This document shows, one piece after another, positions 26,537 through 34,646 of a stretch of DNA of 64,000 bases. Below the pieces are notes generated by a model. That model made no database searches. It had not been told where the DNA came from and saw nothing but the letters and a program-made list of their open reading frames with translations. A program made the translations under genes and the position numbers. The stretch lies in the NCBI RefSeq assembly GCF_015704865.1, contig NZ_JADQTO010000013.1, positions 154,360-218,359 on the forward strand. Direction: 5' to 3'. Numbering within the stretch: position 1 is the stretch's first letter; every line of letters starts with the position of its first letter. Source of the DNA: Actinoplanes aureus. Lineage in GTDB: Bacteria > Actinomycetota > Actinomycetes > Mycobacteriales > Micromonosporaceae.

Positions 26537-28168
26537 ATGGCGGTCACCATGGAGTACGACGCGGTCGTGGTGGGCGCCGGCGCGGCCGGCATGACGGCGG
26601 CGTTGGCGACGGCCCGCAGCGGGCTGAGCACCGTGGTGATCGAGAAGGCGCCCGTCTACGGCGGATCCACCGCCCGTTCCGGAGCCGGCATCTGGATCCC
26701 GAACAACGAGGTGATCCTGGCCGCGGGAGTGCCGGACACGCCGAGCAAGGCGGACACCTACCTGGCGGCGGTGGTCGGTCCCGAGGTGCCGGCCGCGCGC
26801 AGGCAAGCCTTCCTGACCGGCGGGCCACGGGCGATCTCGTTCCTGCTGCGCTGGTCGCCGCTGCGTTTCTCCTGGATGCGGGGCTACCCCGACTACTACC
26901 CGGAGCTGCCGGGCGGGATGCCGGACGGCCGGTCGATCGAGCCGCAGGCTCTCGACGCCAACATCCTCGGCGCGGAGTACACCAAGCTGAATCCGTCCTA
27001 CGTCCCGACCCCGCCGGGCACCGTGGTGTACGACGTGGACTACAAGTGGCTCTCCCTGGTCGCCCGGCACCCGCAGGGCGTGGCCACCGCCACCGAGATC
27101 GTCTGGCGTTACCTCCAACTCTCCGCGCAGGGGCAGAAACCGATCAGCATGGGCCAGGCCCTCGCCGGCGGCCTCCGGGCCGGCCTGCTCGCCGCCGGCG
27201 TGCCGGTCTGGCTGGACACCCCGCTGCTCGACCTGCACGTGGAGAACGGCCGGGTCGCCGGGGTGGTGGCCCGGCGTGACGGCCAGGAGGTTTTGATCCG
27301 GGCACGACAGAAAACGATCATCGGCAGCGGCGGCTTCGAGCACAACGAGCGGATGCGCAAGCAATACCAGGAGGCGCCGATCGGTACGGACTGGACGGTC
27401 GGAGCCGCGAGCAACACCGGTGACGGCATCGAGGCGGGGGAGCGGGCCGGAGCCGCACTCGGGCTGATGGACGACGCCTGGTGGGGCCCGATGATCCCGC
27501 TCCCGGACGGTCCCTGGTTCTGCCTGTCCGAGCGGACCCTGCCCGGCACCATCTTCGTCAACCAGGCCGGTCGGCGGTTCGTCAACGAGGCCGCGCCGTA
27601 CAGCGACGTCGTGCATGTCATGTACGAAAAGGACCACATCCCGTGCTGGATGATCACCGACCAGGAGTACCGCAACCGGTACCTGTTCAAGGATCTCGCC
27701 CCGCTGCTGCCCTATCCGGAAGGCTGGTACGAGGCCAAGGACTGGTCGATCGGCGGGCTGGCCGCGAAGATCGGCGTGCCGGCGGCCGCGCTGCGCGCCA
27801 CGGTCGACCGGTTCAACGCCCAGGCCCGTGCCGGGCGTGACCCCGACTTCCATCGCGGCGACAGCGCCTACGACGCGTACTTCGCCGATCCCACCAACCA
27901 GCCGAGCCCGTGCCTGGCGCCGATCTGGCTGCCGCCGTTCTACGCCTTCAAGATCGTGCCCGGCGACCTGGGCACCAAGGGCGGCCTGGTCACCGACGCC
28001 CGGGCCCGCGTCCTGCGGCCGGACGGCTCGGCGATCCCGGGTCTCTACGCGGCCGGTAACGCCAGCGCGGCCGTCATGGGACACAGCTACGCCGGTGCCG
28101 GCTCCACCCTCGGCCCGGCGATGACGTTCGGCTATGTCGCCGGAACGGATCTTGCAGCGAGAAAATAG
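26537..28168 (+). CDS. kstD: 3-Ketosteroid delta1-dehydrogenase
   Basis: The 543-residue flavoprotein introduces the C1-C2 double bond in ring A of 3-ketosteroids. It has the FAD dinucleotide motif VVGAGAAGMTAALA (about 11-24), EKAPVYGGSTARSGAGIWIP, GYPDYYPELPGG, and near the C-terminus FYAFKIVPGDLGTKGGL, which holds the catalytic Tyr and backbone of KstD enzymes. Family length is about 510-560. ATG 26537 has GGGGAGA upstream. It is followed after 11 bases by an SRPBCC gene. A second close copy lies at 38737; having several kstD genes is common in steroid degraders. Confidence 0.92.
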   Translation: MAVTMEYDAVVVGAGAAGMTAALATARSGLSTVVIEKAPVYGGSTARSGAGIWIPNNEVILAAGVPDTPSKADTYLAAVVGPEVPAARRQAFLTGGPRAISFLLRWSPLRFSWMRGYPDYYPELPGGMPDGRSIEPQALDANILGAEYTKLNPSYVPTPPGTVVYDVDYKWLSLVARHPQGVATATEIVWRYLQLSAQGQKPISMGQALAGGLRAGLLAAGVPVWLDTPLLDLHVENGRVAGVVARRDGQEVLIRARQKTIIGSGGFEHNERMRKQYQEAPIGTDWTVGAASNTGDGIEAGERAGAALGLMDDAWWGPMIPLPDGPWFCLSERTLPGTIFVNQAGRRFVNEAAPYSDVVHVMYEKDHIPCWMITDQEYRNRYLFKDLAPLLPYPEGWYEAKDWSIGGLAAKIGVPAAALRATVDRFNAQARAGRDPDFHRGDSAYDAYFADPTNQPSPCLAPIWLPPFYAFKIVPGDLGTKGGLVTDARARVLRPDGSAIPGLYAAGNASAAVMGHSYAGAGSTLGPAMTFGYVAGTDLAARK

Positions 28169-28179
28169 GAGGAACAACG

Positions 28180-28611
28180 ATGCCCAAGGTCAGCGTCACG
28201 GCCGTCACCACGGCCGACCCGGAGCGGGTTTACCAGGTCCTGGCCGATCCGTCCCGGACCCCCGAGTGGAACGACATGCACCAGGGTTTCACCGGCGACG
28301 TGCCGGCCACCCTCGCCGAGGGCACCACGTACAAGCAGAAGGTGAAGCTGATGGGCATGCCCGCCGAGATGGCCTGGAAGGTCGTCGCGGCGGACGCCGG
28401 CAAGGTCCTCGAGCAGGCCGGCGACGGCCCGATGGGCGTGAAGTCGAAGAACCGCTTCCTGCTGGAACCGGCCGATGGCGGCACGCAGATCACCTACGAC
28501 ATGGAGTTCAACGGGCCGGCACTGAACGGTCCGATGGCCGCGATGCTGGAGAAGCAGGCAGGGCCCGCCGCGAAGCAGGCCCTGGAGAAGTTGAAGGGTC
28601 TAGTGGAGTAG
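28180..28611 (+). CDS. SRPBCC family lipid-binding-fold protein
   Basis: The 143-residue protein has the START/Bet v1-like layout: TADPERVYQVLADPSRTPEWNDM at the start, mid-protein strands with FLLEPADGGTQITYDMEF, and a long C-terminal helix. Such proteins bind hydrophobic ligands or act as small cyclases. AGGAGG lies right before the ATG. It is co-transcribed with kstD, so a steroid-carrier or accessory role is possible but unproven. Its 3' end overlaps that of kstR by 12 bases in convergent orientation. Confidence 0.8.
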   Translation: MPKVSVTAVTTADPERVYQVLADPSRTPEWNDMHQGFTGDVPATLAEGTTYKQKVKLMGMPAEMAWKVVAADAGKVLEQAGDGPMGVKSKNRFLLEPADGGTQITYDMEFNGPALNGPMAAMLEKQAGPAAKQALEKLKGLVE

Positions 28612-29217
28612 CAGCCGGGTCGCCAGCTCGAGGTGGTTGACCACGTCGTTCGCCGAGGCTCGGCGGGTTACCCAGGCCACCAGGTTGGACAGCCAGACAT
28701 CACCGATCACCCGCGCTTTCGCCCGGTCGTCCGCGGTCGGCTCGCCGTCGTGGACGGCCCGGGTGACCATCTCCTCCATCAGGCGCGCCACCGCGTTCAC
28801 CTCCGCGCTGGCGGACGGGTCGGCGAACATGAAGGCCCGGGTCATCGCCTCGGCGAGCAGCGGATCGCGCTGCAGGGACCGGGTCATCAGGCCCAGCACG
28901 TAGATGGTCCGCTCATACGGCGTGTCGCCGGGAAGCGGCTTGCGGGTCAGCTTGTCCTGGATCGCCTCCAGCTCCAGAGCGAGCGCCGACACCAGTAGGT
29001 GGATCTTCGAGGGGAAATAGCGGTACAACGTGCCGAGAGCGACCTCGGCCTTCTCCGCGACGGTGCGCATCTGCACCGCGTCGTAGCCACCCTTGGACGC
29101 CAGCGCCAGCGTGGCCTCCAGGATCCGCCGCCGCCGATCCCGCTGTGCGGCCGAACCCTGCTCGGCCTCCGCGCCGGGGACAGCGCCCCGGTTGGTACTC
29201 GTTCTCGCTGTCGCCAT
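28600..29217 (-). CDS. kstR: KstR, TetR family repressor of steroid catabolism
   Basis: The 205-residue protein has the KstR-specific N-terminal block RRRILEATLALASKGGYDAVQMRTVAEKAEVALGTLYRYFPSKIHLLVSAL (about 29-79), close to the mycobacterial KstR helix-turn-helix. The C-terminal domain binds steroid CoA thioesters in known KstRs, which releases DNA. It is divergent from chsE1 with a KstR box between them, and four more boxes occur in the window. ATG 29217 has AAAGGGCAACC upstream, a modest ribosome site. Confidence 0.93.
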   Translation of the reverse strand: MATARTSTNRGAVPGAEAEQGSAAQRDRRRRILEATLALASKGGYDAVQMRTVAEKAEVALGTLYRYFPSKIHLLVSALALELEAIQDKLTRKPLPGDTPYERTIYVLGLMTRSLQRDPLLAEAMTRAFMFADPSASAEVNAVARLMEEMVTRAVHDGEPTADDRAKARVIGDVWLSNLVAWVTRRASANDVVNHLELATRLLLH

Positions 29218-29296
29218 GGTTGCCCTTTCGCCTCTGAATCAAGCCTAGCAACGGCGCGTTGCCTACCCGGGTCACCCATCGGTGGCGCGCCGAAAC

Positions 29297-29312
29297 TGAA
29301 ACGTGTTCTAAT
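29297..29312. promoter_or_regulatory. KstR-type box overlapping the chsE1 -10
   Basis: TGAAACGTGTTCTA (29297-29310) fits TnnAACnnGTTnnA. TCTAAT (29307-29312) is a near-consensus -10 placing the start at about 29319, the A of the chsE1 ATG. A leaderless, directly occluded promoter is predicted. The kstR promoter must lie in the same 100-base gap; GCAACG and CGTTGC at 29248-29262 form a second dyad there. Confidence 0.82.
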
Positions 29313-29318
29313 CGCTGC

Positions 29319-30395
29319 ATGGATTTCCGTCCGGACGAGGCACAGCAGGCGATCATCCGCCTCACCGGCGAGGTGCTGGACGGCAACCCGGACGCCCCGG
29401 AGAAGGCCTGGGCGGATCTCGGCCGAGCCGGACTGCTCAGCCTCGCGGTGCCGGCCCGGCTCGGCGGAGCGGGCTTCGGTGCCCTGGAGACCGCCCTCGT
29501 GCTGACCGAGATCGGCCGCCGGGCGGTCGACGTCCCGGCCTTCCAGACTCTCGCCCTAGGTGTGCTGCCGGTCGCCCGCTGGGGCACCGAGCAGCAGCAG
29601 GACGAGCTGCTCACCGACGGGCGCACCTTCACAGCGGCCATCGCCGAGCCCGGCGATCCGCTCCCGGCCGCGCCCCGCACGCTCGCCACGCCGGACTGGC
29701 AGCTCACCGGCGTCAAGACCGGTGTGACCGAAGCCGACCACATCCTCGTCACCGTCAGCACCGAAGAGGGCCCAGCCGTCGCGATCATCGATCCCGCGAC
29801 GCCCGGCGTCAGCCGCGAGGGCCAGATCCTGCGCCTCGACCAGGCACAAGCGCGGCCGCTGGGCGAGGACCGGCCGCAGGCGCGGCCACCGGGCAAGGAT
29901 CGGGCGCAGGCGCGGCACGACGGCGCGAGCCGGGCAGATTGCCATGCCGACCTGCATCGGTACGCCCGAAGCGGCGCCTGTGCCCTGGCCGACGGAGCCC
30001 TCGCCGGCGCTCTCGCGCTCACCGCCGACCACGTGCGCACCCGCCACCAGTTCGGCCGGCCGCTCGCCACGTTCCAGGCCGTCGCCCAGCAGATCGCCGA
30101 CGTCTACATCGCCAGCCGCACGCTGCACGTGATCACGCTCGCGGCCGCCTGGCGTCTCGGCGCCGGCCGCCCCGCCGACGACGATCTAGCCGTCGCAGCG
30201 CAATGGCTCACCGCCGAGGCGTTACCGGCCGTACGGACCTGCCACCACCTGCACGGCGGCCTCGGCCTGGTCGCTGACTATCCGCTGCACCGCCACACCA
30301 CCCTGCTGCGCGACATGGTCCGCTTCCTCGGCGGCCGCGAGCACTGCGTGGAGGCGCTGGGCAAGAGGGTGGGAGCGCCGTGTTCATCGACCTGA
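29319..30395 (+). CDS. chsE1: Acyl-CoA dehydrogenase ChsE1 (FadE28-like)
   Basis: The 358-residue protein is the smaller partner of a heterotetrameric acyl-CoA dehydrogenase that acts on the shortened steroid side chain (3-oxo-4-pregnene-20-carboxyl-CoA) with FadE29. Order and neighbours (chsE2, chsH2, chsH1, ltp2 downstream) match the mycobacterial operon. The C-terminal dehydrogenase helices with HVRTRHQFGRPLATFQAVAQQIAD and CHHLHGGLG are present. At about residues 177-204 it carries an unusual hydrophilic insertion made by a 30-bp DNA repeat. ATG 29319 is chosen because the KstR box and -10 lie just before it. It overlaps chsE2 by 16 bases. Confidence 0.87.
   Translation: MDFRPDEAQQAIIRLTGEVLDGNPDAPEKAWADLGRAGLLSLAVPARLGGAGFGALETALVLTEIGRRAVDVPAFQTLALGVLPVARWGTEQQQDELLTDGRTFTAAIAEPGDPLPAAPRTLATPDWQLTGVKTGVTEADHILVTVSTEEGPAVAIIDPATPGVSREGQILRLDQAQARPLGEDRPQARPPGKDRAQARHDGASRADCHADLHRYARSGACALADGALAGALALTADHVRTRHQFGRPLATFQAVAQQIADVYIASRTLHVITLAAAWRLGAGRPADDDLAVAAQWLTAEALPAVRTCHHLHGGLGLVADYPLHRHTTLLRDMVRFLGGREHCVEALGKRVGAPCSST
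29847..29930. repeat. 30-bp tandem repeat inside chsE1
   Basis: Units start at 29847, 29877 and 29907 (partial) and encode QARPLGEDRP, QARPPGKDRA and QARHDGAS. The repeat keeps the frame and lies in what should be a surface loop. Confidence 0.8.
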
Positions 30396-31522
30396 CTGAG
30401 GAGCAGCGGGAGCTTCGGGACGAGCTTCGCGCGTACCTGCGAATGGTTTTGACCCCGGCGCAACGCGCCGTGCTCCTTCGCGAACGGCACGGGCGCGCGC
30501 ATCGCGACCTGGTGTCCCGCCTGGGCCGCGACGGCTGGCTCGGCCTCGGCTTCCCGGTGGAGTACGGCGGCCGCGGCCTCGGCCCGGCCGAACAGCAGAT
30601 CTTCGTCAACGAGGCGGCCCGCGCCGACGTGCCGCTGCCCGCCGTGACCCTGCAGACCGTCGCGCCCACCCTGCTCGCGCACGGCACCGACGAGCAGAAG
30701 GAGTTCTTCCTGCCGCGGATCCTCGCCGGCGAGCTGCACTTCGCGATCGGCTACACCGAGCCGGAGGCCGGCACCGACCTGGCCGCGCTGCGCACCCGGG
30801 CCGTCCGGCGGGGCGAGGAATACCTGGTCAACGGCCAGAAGACGTTCACCACCGGAGCGCACGACGCGGACTACCTGTGGCTGGCCTGCCGCACCGATCC
30901 GGACGCGCCCCGGCACCGCGGCCTGTCCATCCTGATCGTCGACACAGCGGACCCCGGCTACTCGTGGACGCCGATCATCACGTGCGACGGGGCGCATCAT
31001 GTCAACGCGACCTATCTCAGCGACGTGCGCGTGCCGGTCAGCCGCCGGGTCGGCGAGGAGAACGGTGGCTGGCGGCTGCTCACCGCGCAGCTCAACCATG
31101 AGCGCGTCATGCTGGGGCCGGCCGGGCGGATCGGGGTCCTTCTGGATCGGGTGCGCGACTGGACGTACGCCTCAGGGGTTTCCGAACGTGCCGAGGTCCG
31201 CCGCGCGCTGGCCCGGACCCACGCCGCGCTTCGCGTCAACGAGCTGCTCAACTGGCAGGTCGCCGGCGGCGAGCCGAGCCCGGCCGACGCCTCGGCGACC
31301 AAGGTCTTCGCCTCCGAGCGGCTGCTCGAGCTGGGCAGCCAGCTCGAGGAGCTGGTGGATCGCTTCGGCGATCCCGCCGACCCGGACACCGCCGCCCTGC
31401 GTGAGTGGCTGGATCTGCAGGCCAAGCGCAATCTGGTGCTCACCTTCGGCGGCGGTGTCAACGAGATCCAGCGCGAGATCATCGCCAGCGCGGGCCTCGG
31501 CCTGCCCCGAGTGCCCAGGTAG
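30380..31522 (+). CDS. chsE2: Acyl-CoA dehydrogenase ChsE2 (FadE29-like)
   Basis: The 380-residue protein is very similar along its whole length to what I know of mycobacterial FadE29: MFIDLTEEQRELRDELR start, IFVNEAARADVPLPAVTLQTV, FAIGYTEPEAGTDLAALRT, NGQKTFTTGAHDADYLWLACRTDP, and FGGGVNEIQREIIA at the end. It supplies the FAD site and catalytic base of the ChsE1-ChsE2 enzyme, which desaturates the C22 steroid-CoA side chain. The GTG at 30380 overlaps chsE1, implying coupled translation and stoichiometric assembly. Confidence 0.93.
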   Translation: MFIDLTEEQRELRDELRAYLRMVLTPAQRAVLLRERHGRAHRDLVSRLGRDGWLGLGFPVEYGGRGLGPAEQQIFVNEAARADVPLPAVTLQTVAPTLLAHGTDEQKEFFLPRILAGELHFAIGYTEPEAGTDLAALRTRAVRRGEEYLVNGQKTFTTGAHDADYLWLACRTDPDAPRHRGLSILIVDTADPGYSWTPIITCDGAHHVNATYLSDVRVPVSRRVGEENGGWRLLTAQLNHERVMLGPAGRIGVLLDRVRDWTYASGVSERAEVRRALARTHAALRVNELLNWQVAGGEPSPADASATKVFASERLLELGSQLEELVDRFGDPADPDTAALREWLDLQAKRNLVLTFGGGVNEIQREIIASAGLGLPRVPR

Positions 31523-31528
31523 GTCCTG

Positions 31529-32734
31529 ATGATCACCGAGACGGCGCAGCGTCTGAAGGAAGCCGGTGAGACGGAACCGCGGGCCGGCCGGGACCCGGTC
31601 AACCTGCCGATGATCCGCACCTGGCTGGAGGCGATGGGTGACGCCAACCCGGCCTACGAACGGGACCGGCTCGCCCCGCCCGCGATGATCCAGGTCTGGA
31701 CCATGCGTGGCCTCGGCACGGTCACCCCGGACGATCCGCTCCAGGTCATGTCGACGGTGCTGGAGGACGCCGGATACACCGCGGTGGTCGCCACCGACTC
31801 GGAACAGAATTACCACCGCTATCTCCGACTCGGTGAAGAGATCACGGTCCGTAGCCGGCTGGAGTCGGTGACCGGGCCGAAGCGGACCGCGCTCGGTGAG
31901 GGGTGGTTCGTCACCACGGTGAGCACCTGGTTCGCCGGTGGGGAAGCGGTCGCCGACATGCGGTTCCGGATCCTGCGCTACCGCCCGGAGCCGCGTGGCG
32001 AAAGGCCGGACGTGGCGCCGCTGCGGCCGGTGGTCACTCCGGACACCGCCTTTTTCTGGGCCGGCGTCGAGGCGGGCGAGCTGCGCATCCAGCGCTGCGG
32101 CGAATGTCGCACGTTGCGGCATCCGCCGGGCCCGGCCTGCCCGGCCTGCGGCGCCACCAAGCCGGAGTACGCCGTCGCGTCCGGCACCGGCCGCGTCCAC
32201 AGCTTCGTGGTGCACCACCATCCGCCGATCCCCGGCCGGCGGGCGCCGTTCGTGGTCGCGCTCGTCGACCTCACCGAGGGGGTACGGATGATCGCCGAGT
32301 TCCGCGGTCCCCGCCCGGCCATCGGCGACCCGGTGCGGGTGTTCTTCGACGACGGCCTGCCGGTCTGGCGCCCCGACCAGCCGGTACTGCCCACCTGGGA
32401 GCTGACGGCCACCCCCACGCTGATCATCAGCACCGCGCTGGCCACCCGCGACTTTCAGAACGTCCACCACGACCGGGACGCCGCCGTCCGGCTCGGCGGC
32501 CGGGACATCTTCCTCAACATCCTCAGTACCACCGGCCTGGTCCAGCGCTACGTCACCGACTGGGCGGGACCGGAGGCCGTCGTGCACTCCATCGCGATCC
32601 GGCTCGGCACGCCCTGCCACGCGTACGACACGCTCACCTTCACCGGCCAGGTGGTCGAGGCCGGAGTGGTGGAGGTCGTCGGGCGTACCGCGGCGGGCGT
32701 GCACGTCACCGGAACAGTGCGGGTCAGCTCATGA
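31529..32734 (+). CDS. chsH2-chsH1: Fused steroid enoyl-CoA hydratase ChsH2-ChsH1
   Basis: The 401-residue protein joins two proteins that are separate in mycobacteria. Residues 1-150 are the ChsH2 MaoC-like domain. Residues 180-280 are its DUF35 domain with a zinc knuckle at Cys190, Cys193, Cys204 and Cys207. Residues about 287-401 match ChsH1, with the hydratase residues Asp308 and His313 in ATRDFQNVHHD. Together they hydrate the double bond made by ChsE1-ChsE2, and the DUF35 part recruits the aldolase Ltp2. No stop or start codon context is visible at the junction. It ends in a 4-base overlap with ltp2. Confidence 0.88.
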   Translation: MITETAQRLKEAGETEPRAGRDPVNLPMIRTWLEAMGDANPAYERDRLAPPAMIQVWTMRGLGTVTPDDPLQVMSTVLEDAGYTAVVATDSEQNYHRYLRLGEEITVRSRLESVTGPKRTALGEGWFVTTVSTWFAGGEAVADMRFRILRYRPEPRGERPDVAPLRPVVTPDTAFFWAGVEAGELRIQRCGECRTLRHPPGPACPACGATKPEYAVASGTGRVHSFVVHHHPPIPGRRAPFVVALVDLTEGVRMIAEFRGPRPAIGDPVRVFFDDGLPVWRPDQPVLPTWELTATPTLIISTALATRDFQNVHHDRDAAVRLGGRDIFLNILSTTGLVQRYVTDWAGPEAVVHSIAIRLGTPCHAYDTLTFTGQVVEAGVVEVVGRTAAGVHVTGTVRVSS

Positions 32735-33876
32735 TCGGCCGGATGTCCGCGATCGCCGGCATCGGGGCGACCGAGTTCTCCAAGGACTCCGGCCGCAGCG
32801 AGCTGCGCCTGGCCACCGAGGCCGTCCGTGCCGCCCTCGACGACGCCGGCCTGCGGCCCGGCGACGTCTCCGGCCTGGTCACCTTCACCATGGACAGCAA
32901 CGCGGAGATCGCCGTCGCGCGCGAGCTGGGCATGGGCGAGCTGAGCTTCCTGAGCCGGATCGGGTACGGGGGAGGCGCCGCCTGCGCGGTCGTGCAGCAG
33001 GCCGTCCTCGCCGTCACCGCGGGCCTCGCCGACGTGGTGGTCTGCTACCGCGCGCTCAACGAGCGGTCTGGCCGCCGGTTCGGGCAGGCCTTCGCGTCAC
33101 CGGACGTCGACTCCGGCTGGCACCACCCGATGGGGCTGGCCACCCCGGGCGCGATGGTCGCCATGGTCGCCCAGCGGTACCTGCACGACTACGGCGCGTC
33201 CACCGACGACTTCGGCCGGGTCACGGTCGCCGCCCGCCGGCACGCCGCGACCAACCCGTACGCCTGGTTCCACGGCCGCCCGATCACCCTCGACGAGCAC
33301 CGCGCCTCCCGGTGGATCACCGAGCCGCTCCGGCTGCTCGACTGCTGCCAGGAGAGCGACGGCGCGGTCGCCCTGGTGGTCACGTCGCTGGCCCGCGCCC
33401 GGGATCTGGCCCGGCCGCCGGCGGTGATCGCGGCGGCGGCACAGGGCAGCGGGCCCGATCAGTACGTGATGACCAGCTACTACCGGGACGACGTGGCGGC
33501 GCTGCCGGAGATGGGTGTGGTGGCGCGGCAGTTGTGGGGGCAGTCCGGCTACGGTCCGGAGGACGTGCGGACTGCTGTCCTCTATGACCACTTCACCCCG
33601 TACGTGCTGATGCAGCTGGAGGAGCTCGGGTTCTGCGGGCGCGGCGAGGCCCGGCACCTGATCGCCGGCGGCGGGATCGAGCTGGGCGGGCGGCTGCCGG
33701 TTAATCCGCACGGTGGGCAGCTCGGGGAGGCGTACATCCACGGGATGAACGGCATCGCCGAGGCGGTACGGCAGGTCCGCGGCACGGCCGTGAACCAGGT
33801 CCCCGGCGACGGGCCGGTTCTGGTGACCGCCGGGACCGGCGTACCCACCAGCGGCCTGATCCTCGCTGCCGCCTGA
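32731..33876 (+). CDS. ltp2: Ltp2, thiolase-fold steroid side-chain aldolase
   Basis: The 381-residue thiolase-like protein cleaves the hydroxylated side chain by retro-aldol reaction, giving androstenedione-type steroid and propionyl-CoA, in a complex with the ChsH2 DUF35 domain. It has GIGATEFSKDSGRSELRLATEAV, GGGAACAVVQQAV, FHGRPITLDEHRASRWI and the C-terminal GGQLGEAYIHGMNGIAEAVRQVRG of this group. The nucleophilic Cys of true thiolases is not in its usual context, as expected for Ltp2. ATG 32731 overlaps the chsH stop as ATGA. It is the last gene of the side-chain operon. Confidence 0.92.
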   Translation: MIGRMSAIAGIGATEFSKDSGRSELRLATEAVRAALDDAGLRPGDVSGLVTFTMDSNAEIAVARELGMGELSFLSRIGYGGGAACAVVQQAVLAVTAGLADVVVCYRALNERSGRRFGQAFASPDVDSGWHHPMGLATPGAMVAMVAQRYLHDYGASTDDFGRVTVAARRHAATNPYAWFHGRPITLDEHRASRWITEPLRLLDCCQESDGAVALVVTSLARARDLARPPAVIAAAAQGSGPDQYVMTSYYRDDVAALPEMGVVARQLWGQSGYGPEDVRTAVLYDHFTPYVLMQLEELGFCGRGEARHLIAGGGIELGGRLPVNPHGGQLGEAYIHGMNGIAEAVRQVRGTAVNQVPGDGPVLVTAGTGVPTSGLILAAA

Positions 33877-34006
33877 TCGGTCAGACTCCGCCGTCCGTTC
33901 CGGTAGCGGGTGGGGTGCGGGTCCCGTACCGCTGGAGGATCTTTCATATGCTGTGGCGCGATGCGGCCCGGCAGGGGCGGCCGCCGATGCTACGGGGAAT
34001 ACAGTC

Positions 34007-34561
34007 TTGTCGAAACGCGCCGTTCTGTTCGCCTCCGTCCCGATGCTGGCGCTCGCGTTGGTCGCGGGGTGCACCTCCGACTCCGAGCCGAAGAAAGAGC
34101 AGGAGGTCGTCGACCAGTCGAACTCGCTCGCCGTCGCCGGCGACGGGATCGAGTGGGAGAAAGTCGTCGAACCGTGCAAGTCGGGCGAACTGGTCGTCGT
34201 CCAGGACGTGGCGACCGCCGACGTGACCGGCGACGGCGCTGTCGACTCCGCGGTGGCCCGGGCCTGTGAGGGTGTCGACGAGTACGGCCCGTCGACGGTC
34301 GAGGTCTTCGACGGCGCCTCGGCGGCGGCCCAGCCCAAGCGGCTCGGCACGCTGCTGGCCGACGTGAACCCGGACAAGCCGTACGTGGACTCGGTCGAGT
34401 TCAGCGAGGGCGGCCTGCTGATCAAGGCCAACGGCGTCGACGAGACGAGCGACGCGGCCTGCCCCGAGGTGGTCTTCACGTACCGCTACAAGTTCAGCGG
34501 CGGGTCGTTCCAGCAGGAGAAGCGCGAGACCGTGCCGGACGAGACCTGCGGACCGGAGTAG
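34007..34561 (+). CDS. Putative lipoprotein of unknown function
   Basis: The 184-residue protein has a short charged start, a hydrophobic segment and the lipobox VAGC with Cys22, so it should be anchored outside the membrane. The mature part is acidic and carries VATADVTGDGAVDSAVARAC, an FG-GAP/VCBS-like phrase. The TTG at 34007 is chosen because it gives a standard signal and ACGGGGA lies upstream; the frame is open to 33953. I do not recognise a function. It begins the non-steroid stretch inside the cluster. Confidence 0.7.
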   Translation: MSKRAVLFASVPMLALALVAGCTSDSEPKKEQEVVDQSNSLAVAGDGIEWEKVVEPCKSGELVVVQDVATADVTGDGAVDSAVARACEGVDEYGPSTVEVFDGASAAAQPKRLGTLLADVNPDKPYVDSVEFSEGGLLIKANGVDETSDAACPEVVFTYRYKFSGGSFQQEKRETVPDETCGPE

Positions 34562-34646
34562 TCCCTCACGGCCGCAGCGCGTCGATCAGCTCGTATCGTC
34601 ATGATCGAACTTCACGCGCGTAGGCTTCGGGGCCGGGGGCCCGTCT

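Noticed and set aside
26420..28177. 585-codon open frame opposite kstD
   Set aside because: Antisense shadow with no domain; the sense strand encodes an intact KstD.
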